From the NCBI GenBank assembly GCA_026389675.1, contig JAPLHJ010000018.1:3401-8524 (forward strand): a stretch of DNA of 5,124 bases, written 5' to 3'. How positions within the stretch are numbered: position 1 is the stretch's first letter; each line of letters opens with the position of its first letter. The notes under the pieces were generated by a model. That model was not told the DNA's origin. It did no database searches and saw nothing but the letters and a program-made list of their open reading frames with translations. Both the position numbers and the translations under genes were made by a program. The DNA comes from Chloroflexota bacterium (GTDB lineage Bacteria > Chloroflexota > Dehalococcoidia > GIF9 > UBA5629). Of this stretch, positions 1 to 5,124 are shown piece after piece.

Positions 1-158
1 AGTATCATAACCGCAGCTTTACAGGCAAAAGTACACTTTACTTTGCACAATTGAAGTAATTCTGATTGCATTTATCATACGCTGGTATAACGATGAGAGT
101 ATCCTGGGCAACAAAATACTATACAAATCGTGGGTCAAGATAAGCAAATAAAGATTAC
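1..158. other. AT-rich intergenic stretch, no gene seen
   Basis: No reading frame here looks real. The only open frame of note, on the minus strand, takes its first residues from inside the tRNA gene and has no family character. Promoter-like fragments can be picked out on the plus strand (for example TTGAAG at 51-56 with TATCAT at 73-78), but nothing lies downstream for them to serve. I see no GC-rich stem followed by a T-run that would clearly end the leftward tRNA transcript. Confidence 0.6.
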
Positions 159-233
159 TGGAGCGGGTGAAGGGATTCGAACCCTCGACGTCTTGCTTGG
201 GAAGCAAGCACTCTACCGCTGAGTTACACCCGC
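159..233 (-). tRNA. trnG: tRNA-Gly, anticodon CCC, CCA encoded
   Basis: Read on the minus strand, the gene folds into a full cloverleaf. The acceptor stem is GCGGGTG pairing with CACCCGC, the D arm is ACTC/GAGT around AGCGGTA, and the anticodon stem is CTTGC/GCAAG around the seven-base loop TTCCCAA. The variable loop is short (ACGTC). The T arm is GAGGG/CCCTT around TTCGAAT, with one G-T wobble. The loop places CCC at positions 34-36, which reads GGG glycine codons. The discriminator base is T, the usual base for bacterial glycine tRNAs, and CCA follows it in the DNA (159-161), so the 3' end is encoded. The body without CCA is 162-233. Confidence 0.96.
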
Positions 234-245
234 CGGCGTGAGCTT

Positions 246-275
246 ATATTAGTTTTAATCTCATAGCGCTGTCAA
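246..275 (-). promoter_or_regulatory. sigma70-type promoter of the tRNA-Gly gene
   Basis: On the minus strand a perfect TTGACA -35 box (270-275) is followed by an 18-base spacer and a TAATAT -10 box (246-251). The -10 box ends 12 bases before the tRNA 5' end, so transcription would start near 239 and leave a very short leader. The -35 match and the placement are strong; the -10 box differs from TATAAT at two positions. Confidence 0.7.
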
Positions 276-329
276 GTGAGGTGACGTTGTGTTGCGGAGC
301 TTCAGGCAGGCAGTTTAACATCAGTAAGG

Positions 330-359
330 TTGAACAGTTCATACAATCCGATATACAAT
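330..359 (+). promoter_or_regulatory. candidate promoter for the four-gene rightward cluster
   Basis: TTGAAC (330-335) and TACAAT (354-359, within TATACAAT) are separated by 18 bases. Each differs from the sigma70 consensus at one or two positions. The predicted start near 366 leaves a leader of about 25 bases holding the Shine-Dalgarno site AGGGA (377-381), nine bases before the ATG at 391. It is the only good candidate between the tRNA and the first gene, and it points away from the tRNA promoter. Confidence 0.5.
331..341. repeat. 11-base inverted repeat over the -35 box
   Basis: TGAAC-A-GTTCA is a perfect inverted repeat with one central base, lying over the -35 element of the candidate promoter. 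Its position would suit a repressor operator, but the arms are only five bases long and such repeats occur by chance. No regulator gene lies in the window. Confidence 0.3.
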
Positions 360-390
360 CAGCGGAATTAATAAATAGGGATCAGTTCTA

Positions 391-1836
391 ATGAAAAATG
401 ATGTCATTAACAACCTGTTTAACCCGGCATCCATAGCCCTGGTGGGCGTCTCGTCTGATATCACTAAACCCAGCGCTGCCCAGTGGTTTCTAAAGAGCCT
501 TATCAATTTTGGCTATAAAGGCAGCGTGTACGGGGTGCATCCGTCCGGAGGGGAGATTTATGGAATTAAGATTTACACCAACGTCAATGAGATCCCGGGT
601 CCGCTGGACTATGTGGTTTCAGCCATACCGGCCAGGTTTACACCGGGCCTGCTCAAGGATTGTGCCGCCAAAGGTGTGAAAGTGGTTCACCTTTTCACCT
701 CCGGGTACAGTGAAATTGAGGATGCGGCCGGGAAGAACCTGGAGGCTGAGGTATTAAATATTGCCAGGCAATCCGGGATACGCATAATCGGGCCCAATTG
801 CATGGGATTTTATTGCCCTTCGGCGGGCGTTACCTTTGCCGGTGAGTTTCCGGAGCAACCTGGTTTCCCCAAAAAGGCCGGCTCCCTGGGGTTGATTTCA
901 CAGAGCGGTGGTAATTGTATTTTCTGCATCCGCGATGCCACATCAAGGGGAGTGTTCTTCAGTAAGGCAATCAGCTTTGGGAATGCTGCGGACATCAATG
1001 AAAGCGACCTGCTGGAATACATGACAGACGACCCCGAAACGAAGATAATCGGCATGTACCTGGAGGGCGTGGCAGACGGCCCACGATTTAAAAAGGTATT
1101 GAAAGAGGCCGTCATCAGGAAACCGGTCATAGTCAACAAAGCGGGGAATTCTGAAACGGGAGCGAGGATGTGCTCATCCCATACCGGCGCTATCGCAGGG
1201 TCGGCGGGCACATGGAGGAGTTTCTTGAGGCAGGCGGGCGCAATCCAGGTGGAAAACATGTCCGAGATAGTTGACATAAGTGCCGTTTTTACTTACTTGC
1301 CACGTCCTGCCGGAAGAAACGTCGCCGTGATTGGCACTGGTGGAGGAGTGGGTGTGCAGGCAGCGGACGATGTAATCAAGGCAGGATTGCGGTTGCCGAT
1401 GCTGCAGGAGGATGTCCGCAGGAAGCTGCACGAAATTTACGGAAGCGAAGCGGGGAGCATATTCAGGAACCCGGTTGATGTCCCGCCTTTTGCCAGCCCG
1501 GAGCAGTACGTCACGGCAGTTAAAGCTGTTGCGGACTCGGACAATATTGACATTGTATTAATTCATTTCCCCTTTGATATCTGGGCGCTGGCCAATAAAG
1601 CACTGGTGATTTTACCTTTTAGCGAGATGGTTGCCGAGGTAGTAAGCTCGATTAAGAAACCGCTGGCCGTCGTCCTGCATTACTGTGTGTCCGCCCAGGC
1701 CCAGAAGCTTGCGGGTGAGACGCAGGAAAAGTTCGTTAAACTTGGCCTGCCAGTCTTCCCATCCATATCGCGGGCGGCCTCGGCCGTCAACAAGTACATA
1801 GCCTACAGTGAATTTAAGGTTGCGCATGTTAGATAG
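391..1836 (+). CDS. acyl/acetyl-CoA synthetase (ADP-forming), alpha-subunit-like
   Basis: The 481-residue protein matches the alpha subunit of ADP-forming acetate/acyl-CoA ligases. This family makes ATP from an acyl-CoA, ADP and phosphate, or runs the reverse, in the cytoplasm. Residues ~8-145 form a Rossmann-type CoA-binding domain starting NPASIALVGVS and including GPNCMG (134-139). Residues ~160-300 form the succinyl-CoA-ligase flavodoxin-like domain with SQSGG (170-174) and SSHTGAIAGS, in which His264 is the expected phosphorylated histidine. Residues ~308-475 form the third domain, with a Gly-rich GTGGGVG (315-321) and NPVDV (360-364). The length fits a stand-alone alpha subunit (about 460 residues). 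There is no ATP-grasp (beta) domain, and no beta gene is adjacent. The start is supported by AGGGA nine bases upstream. It is the first gene of a tight co-directional cluster. Substrate cannot be told; acdA would be the symbol if it acts on acetate. Confidence 0.92.
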   Translation: MKNDVINNLFNPASIALVGVSSDITKPSAAQWFLKSLINFGYKGSVYGVHPSGGEIYGIKIYTNVNEIPGPLDYVVSAIPARFTPGLLKDCAAKGVKVVHLFTSGYSEIEDAAGKNLEAEVLNIARQSGIRIIGPNCMGFYCPSAGVTFAGEFPEQPGFPKKAGSLGLISQSGGNCIFCIRDATSRGVFFSKAISFGNAADINESDLLEYMTDDPETKIIGMYLEGVADGPRFKKVLKEAVIRKPVIVNKAGNSETGARMCSSHTGAIAGSAGTWRSFLRQAGAIQVENMSEIVDISAVFTYLPRPAGRNVAVIGTGGGVGVQAADDVIKAGLRLPMLQEDVRRKLHEIYGSEAGSIFRNPVDVPPFASPEQYVTAVKAVADSDNIDIVLIHFPFDIWALANKALVILPFSEMVAEVVSSIKKPLAVVLHYCVSAQAQKLAGETQEKFVKLGLPVFPSISRAASAVNKYIAYSEFKVAHVR

Positions 1837-1862
1837 CGGTCAAAAGCCGACGGAGGGATAAC

Positions 1863-3197
1863 ATGAAATTCTGGAGGATATTTATAATCTGCGCGGGGGC
1901 TATCCTGGGCGCCTGGTTAGCGCTGGAGGTCGGGCTCCGAATATTCGTGGAATCGCCTTTGAAAACGGACTTCTACAGTTCCATCACCAGGGAGGAGGTG
2001 ACCGTTAAGCAGCAGGTGACCGGCCTCAAGCTTGTGCAGGGAGCGGGCTGGGCGCATTTAGCCTGGATCGCCGACCCTGATAACGAGGTTTACATCATTG
2101 AGAAGTACAACGGTGACGGCTGGATACCCGTGGGACAGGCCCGCTTCGGCTCTTACTTAGTGCGCGGAGCAGGCGGGACATACCGTATCCGCGCCCTCCC
2201 GGCCGATGGCAGCCAGGCGAGGTTGATAGGTGAGGTTGAGGTTGCCGCGGTTAAAGCACTGGCTTCGCCTGTTTACCGGCCGGAGATCGCCGGGAGATGG
2301 CAGCTGCTGTTTAAGCCCCAGACTTATGGCTATTATATTAACGACCACACAGTTTACCGGGACGCCGAAGGCAATTGGAGGTTAGTGGGAATAACTCATA
2401 AAAGCGACGGCAACTATAATGAGGAGAAATATTTTGCGGTCGGGGTCAGCAGTGACATACCGCCTGCAGGCGGTATGAAAGAGGAGAGGCCGGTTGCCGA
2501 CTTCGGTGACCTCGCCTGGGCCCCGCACGTCATCACGGAAAATGGAACGTATTACATATTCTGGTCGCCGCACAGGCTGGAACGGATGACATCCGGAGAT
2601 GGCATAACCTGGTCCGACCGCGAGACTGTCATACCGGCTCCCTATCACAAGTTTTTCCGCGATGGGATGGTGATCAGGGTAGCCGAAGGGCAATGGCTGC
2701 TCTATACCACGGCTAAAGAAGCGCTCTTTTCCCAGGTGGACATTTACCAATCCTTCGACCTGCGGAAATGGCAGTATATCGACACGGCGCTGCGCTCGGA
2801 TTGGGGCAGTGAGCGCAATTCACCCTTCGCCTCGACCGAATCGCCCTTCGTCATACAGTATAAAGGCCGCTATTACCTGTCCATCACCTACAATAACGAT
2901 ACCTTTTTCTGGAACGGGCTCTTATTGCCGTTTAAGGTCTGGCTTGACCGTCCATCTTACAACGATACGCTTATCTTTCAGTCCGATAACCCTTATGACT
3001 TCGGTGTTTACAGGGGGCAGAGCAATTCGCCCTCCCTTGTTACACATCTGGCGGCGCACGGCCCTGAGTATATATACCTGGCCGATAAAGATACCTGGTT
3101 TATAACCACGGCCGGCTGGCCATGGATCGCCACGCTAACCGCCGGAGAGGCGGCTATAGCGCCGCTTGATTGGCAGCCCGTCAATCCACAGAAATAA
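1863..3197 (+). CDS. membrane-anchored GH43/GH32-like five-bladed propeller protein
   Basis: The 444-residue protein begins with a signal anchor or uncleaved signal peptide (hydrophobic residues ~6-21 after K2 and R5, no clear AxA site), so the rest should lie outside the membrane. Residues ~45-130 look like a beta-sandwich module of fibronectin type III style (HLAWIAD, YIIEKYN, TYRIRALPADG). Residues ~145-440 carry repeated 'x-YYIFW'-type strands of the arabinanase/levansucrase/invertase superfamily. Three acids sit where that fold keeps its catalytic triad: Asp161 in YINDH, Asp267 in FRDGM and Glu326 in TESP. WAPHV (219-223) is also typical of GH43 relatives. The residues after the acids differ from the classic NDP, RDP and ECP/EGP forms, so activity and substrate are open. 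GGAGGG (1852-1857) sits five bases before the ATG, and the gene follows the upstream stop by 26 bases. The superfamily call is good; a hydrolase function is inferred. Confidence 0.75.
   Translation: MKFWRIFIICAGAILGAWLALEVGLRIFVESPLKTDFYSSITREEVTVKQQVTGLKLVQGAGWAHLAWIADPDNEVYIIEKYNGDGWIPVGQARFGSYLVRGAGGTYRIRALPADGSQARLIGEVEVAAVKALASPVYRPEIAGRWQLLFKPQTYGYYINDHTVYRDAEGNWRLVGITHKSDGNYNEEKYFAVGVSSDIPPAGGMKEERPVADFGDLAWAPHVITENGTYYIFWSPHRLERMTSGDGITWSDRETVIPAPYHKFFRDGMVIRVAEGQWLLYTTAKEALFSQVDIYQSFDLRKWQYIDTALRSDWGSERNSPFASTESPFVIQYKGRYYLSITYNNDTFFWNGLLLPFKVWLDRPSYNDTLIFQSDNPYDFGVYRGQSNSPSLVTHLAAHGPEYIYLADKDTWFITTAGWPWIATLTAGEAAIAPLDWQPVNPQK
2456..2477. repeat. perfect 22-bp palindrome inside the propeller gene
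   Basis: The left arm CATACCGCCTG is followed directly by its exact reverse complement CAGGCGGTATG, with no spacer. Symmetry ends at the flanking bases (A on both sides). It lies in frame within the codons for residues 199-205 (IPPAGGM). It could extrude as a cruciform, bind a dimeric protein, or be a coincidence of the Pro-Pro-Ala-Gly-Gly codons. Confidence 0.9.
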
Positions 3198-3206
3198 TAC
3201 TCGAAC

Positions 3207-3211
3207 GGAGG
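3207..3211 (+). promoter_or_regulatory. Shine-Dalgarno site that fixes the start at 3218
   Basis: GGAGG stands six bases before the ATG at 3218. The same frame is open back to an ATG at 3170, which lies inside the end of the propeller gene and lacks a comparable site. The ribosome site therefore favours 3218 and the shorter 61-residue product. Confidence 0.75.
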
Positions 3212-3217
3212 TTATCT

Positions 3218-3403
3218 ATGGCCAAGATCAGCAGTCCCGCGGAGATACTTACCTATGCTAAAGAGCAAAACTGGCTGGCGCTTACCACTTCTGAGGGGAA
3301 CATATTAAGCGTTTTCTTAACGCCGGCAGGCAACATGGTTGAGATATATTTTGAGAAGAATAAGGCTACGATCAAAGTGTTGCCAGGCTATGTCTGCAAG
3401 TAA
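3218..3403 (+). CDS. small protein of unknown function, 61 residues
   Basis: I do not recognise this protein. It has no signal peptide and no membrane segment, so it is probably cytoplasmic. By eye the fold would be one N-terminal helix (residues ~6-17, SPAEILTYAKEQN) followed by three or four short strands: WLALTTSEG, ILSVFLTPAG, MVEIYFEKN and ATIKVLPGY. It ends with Cys60-Lys61. The reading is supported by the GGAGG site before the ATG, by placement 20 bases after one gene and 25 bases before the next on the same strand, and by a balanced composition with no stop-avoidance artefacts. It could be a small accessory or regulatory partner of its neighbours, but nothing in the sequence shows which. 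Confidence 0.7.
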   Translation: MAKISSPAEILTYAKEQNWLALTTSEGNILSVFLTPAGNMVEIYFEKNKATIKVLPGYVCK

Positions 3404-3428
3404 ATAAACAGTAAGCGATACAAAGCAA

Positions 3429-4658
3429 TTGTCCGGTAACAAAAGCAACGTACTGATAAATGCCCTGGATCAATGGGGAGGCGGCACCAGCCTCTTCTTC
3501 TGCTATACACACCTCAGCCATGATATGACCACGGGGCTGTTGATATCCCTGCTGCCTTTTATCCGCCAGGATATGGAACTCAATTACTTCCAGGCAGGGC
3601 TGCTTGTCTCGGCCTACAGCGTCACATCGGGATTTTCGCAGATATTGGGAGGATGGGTTGCCGACCGCATCAAGCGGCGCTGGATCAGCATAATGATGGG
3701 CCTGCTGGGTGTCGGGGTGAGCGGCTTTGCCGCCGGCCTGATGCCGTCCTATTATACGTTGGTCATCGCCATGGTGTTCATGGGCATCTTCGCCGGCTTC
3801 TACCATCCTTCCGCCGTGCCCGCTTTGAGCAGCCTTTTTGAAGATAGGCGGGGCAAGGCCATTGGCCTGCATATGATCGGTGGCAGTATCGGTTTCGGCA
3901 TCGGACCCTTCATCGGTACTGCCATTGCCGCAACTTTGAACTGGCACATGGCCTTCACCATATTGTGCTTACCAGCTTTAATCGCAGGAGTATGGGTAGC
4001 GCTGTGGCTGAGGAAAATTGAACCCGTTGCCCCGAGTGGCACACGAGGCATGCCGGTCCCGGTCGGCGGGCAATCCCTTGCCGTAACCGGCGGGCCTACG
4101 TTAAGGCAGGTACTCAAATCGGTGGCTCCGGTAGTTATCCTGGTTGTCATAGTGACCTTTACATCCGGCTCGCTCCTGCCCTTCGTTCCTCTGTATCTCG
4201 TTGATCATAACGGCCTTACCACTACCATGGCTGCCATTTGGACCAGTGTTATCAGGGCATCGGGCATCGTCGGCAGCCTGCTGGGCGGATGGCTGTCGGA
4301 CAGGTGGGGCAATAAGCGGACGGTTTTGGTTTCGCTTGTAGCCATCGGGCCGGCCATGCTGCTATTCACCACCGGGAACTATTTTCCCTTGCTGGCAGTG
4401 GTAATGATGGCCATCGGCATACTCTGGACAATGCGTGAAACCGCGGTCCAAACGTATTTGATGGGTAAGACCCCTTTGAATTTACACGGCATCGTCTTCG
4501 GTATCTATTTCGGTATAGGGCAGCAGGGCCAGAGCTTGCTGCAGCCTGTATACGGCGGCTTGATGGATATGCTCGGCATTACCAACATCTTCTTTTACGT
4601 AGCTTTGATAAGCGTTGCCACATCGATCGTTGCGCTGTTTATGGCCAAAAAGCTTTAG
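3429..4658 (+). CDS. MFS transporter, Fsr (fosmidomycin resistance)-like, TTG start
   Basis: The 409-residue protein has about 12 hydrophobic helices (roughly 27-45, 54-75, 86-105, 109-128, 145-168, 173-194, 230-255, 265-288, 298-315, 318-336, 350-375 and 385-406), with a Gly/Pro-rich central loop at 197-226. MFS motif A appears in both halves: GGWVADRIKRR (74-84) and GGWLSDRWGNKR (286-297). The segment HLSHDM in helix 1 and FYHPSAVPALSSLF (124-137), then a Gly-rich helix 5, recall the Fsr/AraJ-type drug-efflux group. The substrate is not known, and direction (export by proton antiport) is inferred from that similarity. The frame opens only after a stop at 3405-3407, and TTG at 3429 is the sole start ahead of helix 1. 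The next ATG (3525) would cut into that helix. No strong Shine-Dalgarno site precedes it, so translation may be coupled to the gene 25 bases upstream. Confidence 0.9.
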   Translation: MSGNKSNVLINALDQWGGGTSLFFCYTHLSHDMTTGLLISLLPFIRQDMELNYFQAGLLVSAYSVTSGFSQILGGWVADRIKRRWISIMMGLLGVGVSGFAAGLMPSYYTLVIAMVFMGIFAGFYHPSAVPALSSLFEDRRGKAIGLHMIGGSIGFGIGPFIGTAIAATLNWHMAFTILCLPALIAGVWVALWLRKIEPVAPSGTRGMPVPVGGQSLAVTGGPTLRQVLKSVAPVVILVVIVTFTSGSLLPFVPLYLVDHNGLTTTMAAIWTSVIRASGIVGSLLGGWLSDRWGNKRTVLVSLVAIGPAMLLFTTGNYFPLLAVVMMAIGILWTMRETAVQTYLMGKTPLNLHGIVFGIYFGIGQQGQSLLQPVYGGLMDMLGITNIFFYVALISVATSIVALFMAKKL

Positions 4659-4675
4659 ACCTGGTGTAAGCCGGG

Positions 4676-4897
4676 CTACATCGGGGCCTGTTTGATTATC
4701 CCGGTGGTAAACATGCTAAATGCCCCTATGAAACAAACCGCGGCCAGGGCCAGGATAAGGATTGCTATGATCAGGGACGTACGGTCTCTATGTTTAATCG
4801 CAGGCCGCAAAAACCAGATGGTCAACGGAATCAGCAGGACGCCGATGACGATGCAGATCACGCCGATAACATTACTGACGGTTTTTATAAGGTCCAC
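4676..4897 (-). CDS. small two-helix membrane protein, unknown function, GTG start
   Basis: The 73-residue protein has two hydrophobic helices (residues ~8-30 and ~40-62) joined by a basic turn, RPAIKHRDR (31-39). By the positive-inside rule the turn should be cytoplasmic, with both ends outside. I do not recognise a family. The GTG start is supported by AGAGGG (4906-4911) eight bases upstream, and that site overlaps the stop codon of the preceding minus-strand gene, so the two are probably translated from one message. The hydrophobic pattern over nearly the whole length and the good ribosome site argue for a real gene. The overlapping plus-strand frames lack such character. It converges on the MFS gene with only 17 bases between their stop codons. 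Confidence 0.72.
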   Translation of the reverse strand: MDLIKTVSNVIGVICIVIGVLLIPLTIWFLRPAIKHRDRTSLIIAILILALAAVCFIGAFSMFTTGIIKQAPM

Positions 4898-4905
4898 GGT
4901 CTTAG

Positions 4906-4911
4906 CCCTCT
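4906..4911 (-). promoter_or_regulatory. Shine-Dalgarno site overlapping an upstream stop codon
   Basis: AGAGGG on the minus strand lies eight bases before the GTG at 4897 and shares two bases with the TAG stop (4910-4912) of the upstream gene. This arrangement supports the GTG start and suggests translational coupling between the two minus-strand genes. Confidence 0.65.
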
Positions 4912-5124
4912 ATTCCACACCCTCAAACAGGTCGTGTTCCAGTCGCCCGTTTACGGGCGGCGGATAGGCCCGCATAAATGAATCCCTGTGCCCGGCCAGC
5001 CTGGATACCAGTCCCATCATGCTCAAACGCGGGCGCCCGGCGCCAACCTGGCTGATATGGCAGGCCCGCGCCTTTGCCTGCAATTCCCTGGCCGGTTTGG
5101 TCAATTGCACCTTGGCGTGCACCG
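4910..5124 (-). CDS. probable PIG-L (LmbE-like) deacetylase, C-terminal part only
   Basis: About 70 residues remain before the stop codon, and the frame is still open at the window edge. The GTG at 5122 is probably an internal valine codon rather than the start. The sequence KPARELQAKARACHISQVG (starting nine residues from that codon) contains an H-x-S-Q element after a Lys/Ala-rich helix, like the C-terminal K..A...H.SQ region of the PIG-L zinc deacetylases. These remove an acetyl group from N-acetylglucosaminyl lipids or thiols. DSFMRAYPPP (47-56) fits the family's closing strand. The zinc-binding AHPDD motif would lie outside the window, so the call rests on the tail alone. The next minus-strand gene begins 12 bases after its stop. 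Confidence 0.5.
   Translation of the reverse strand, partial: VHAKVQLTKPARELQAKARACHISQVGAGRPRLSMMGLVSRLAGHRDSFMRAYPPPVNGRLEHDLFEGVE
4944..4959. repeat. short inverted repeat, 7-base arms with a 2-base centre
   Basis: CGCCCGT and ACGGGCG flank TT. It lies inside the minus-strand deacetylase-like frame, over the codons of its Pro-Pro-Pro-Val-Asn-Gly-Arg stretch. The loop is too short for a normal terminator hairpin and no T-run follows on either strand, so a role in termination is unlikely. Confidence 0.6.

Noticed and set aside
51..91. Plus-strand promoter-like boxes (TTGAAG with TATCAT; TTGCAT with TATAAC)
   Set aside because: The second pair has a 14-base spacer, and neither has a gene downstream before the oppositely directed tRNA.
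19..207. Minus-strand open frame of 62 residues
   Set aside because: Its first residues are read from inside the tRNA-Gly gene, and it has no ribosome site or family character.
810..1431. Minus-strand open frames opposite the CoA-ligase gene
   Set aside because: They lie wholly inside a well-recognised gene and show no domain or start signal.
1863..1895. Lipoprotein signal around Cys10 of the propeller protein
   Set aside because: The residues before the cysteine (FII) do not fit a lipobox, which needs a small residue just before it, and Cys10 lies too near the N-terminus.
3170..3217. A longer start for the 61-residue gene, adding 16 residues
   Set aside because: It overlaps the end of the propeller gene and lacks a ribosome site, whereas GGAGG stands six bases before the ATG at 3218.
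3372..3947. Minus-strand open frame of 191 residues opposite the transporter
   Set aside because: It is rich in His, Gln, Gly and Ala as expected of an antisense shadow of a membrane-protein gene, and the transporter frame is clearly the real one.
4692..4981. Two plus-strand open frames of 91 and 63 residues near the right end
   Set aside because: They are antisense to the two-helix protein and the deacetylase tail, and have no comparable hydrophobic pattern, motif or ribosome site.
1..5124. Mobile element, CRISPR array, toxin-antitoxin or attachment site next to the tRNA
   Set aside because: I found no transposase, integrase, regularly spaced repeats, or second copy of the tRNA 3' end within the window.

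Overview
The window is a bacterial chromosomal segment. A mid-to-high GC coding body follows an AT-rich first ~160 bases. The mix of genes is an ADP-forming acyl-CoA synthetase alpha subunit, a membrane-anchored five-bladed-propeller hydrolase-like protein, an Fsr-like MFS transporter and a probable PIG-L deacetylase. Start codons are ATG, GTG and TTG, and Shine-Dalgarno sites are good for most genes. This fits an anaerobic or subsurface bacterium. Dehalococcoidia (Chloroflexota) or a clostridial/desulfobacterial lineage are my guesses from gene content only; there is no rRNA or marker protein to settle it.

Layout. Bases 1-158 show no gene. A tRNA-Gly(CCC) with encoded CCA lies on the minus strand (159-233) and has a convincing sigma70-type promoter just upstream (246-275). 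A second, divergent promoter candidate (330-359) faces right and overlaps a small inverted repeat. It would drive four co-directional, closely spaced genes: an acyl/acetyl-CoA synthetase (ADP-forming) alpha-subunit-like protein (391-1836), a membrane-anchored GH43/GH32-like propeller protein (1863-3197), a 61-residue protein of unknown function (3218-3403) and a 12-helix MFS transporter starting at TTG (3429-4658). Gaps of 26, 20 and 25 bases suggest one transcript. Converging on them from the right, on the minus strand, are the C-terminal end of a probable PIG-L-family deacetylase (4910-5124, running off the window) and a 73-residue two-helix membrane protein (4676-4897). The Shine-Dalgarno site of the latter overlaps the stop codon of the former.

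How the genes may work together is inference. A plausible reading is an outward-facing carbohydrate-active or binding protein, a transporter, and a CoA-ligase subunit that would need an ATP-grasp beta subunit encoded elsewhere. I see no defence system, CRISPR, insertion sequence or integrase. The most unusual DNA signal is a perfect 22-bp palindrome inside the propeller gene (2456-2477). The most interesting biological points are the orphan alpha subunit and its linkage to an extracytoplasmic hydrolase-like protein, an unknown small protein and an Fsr-like transporter.
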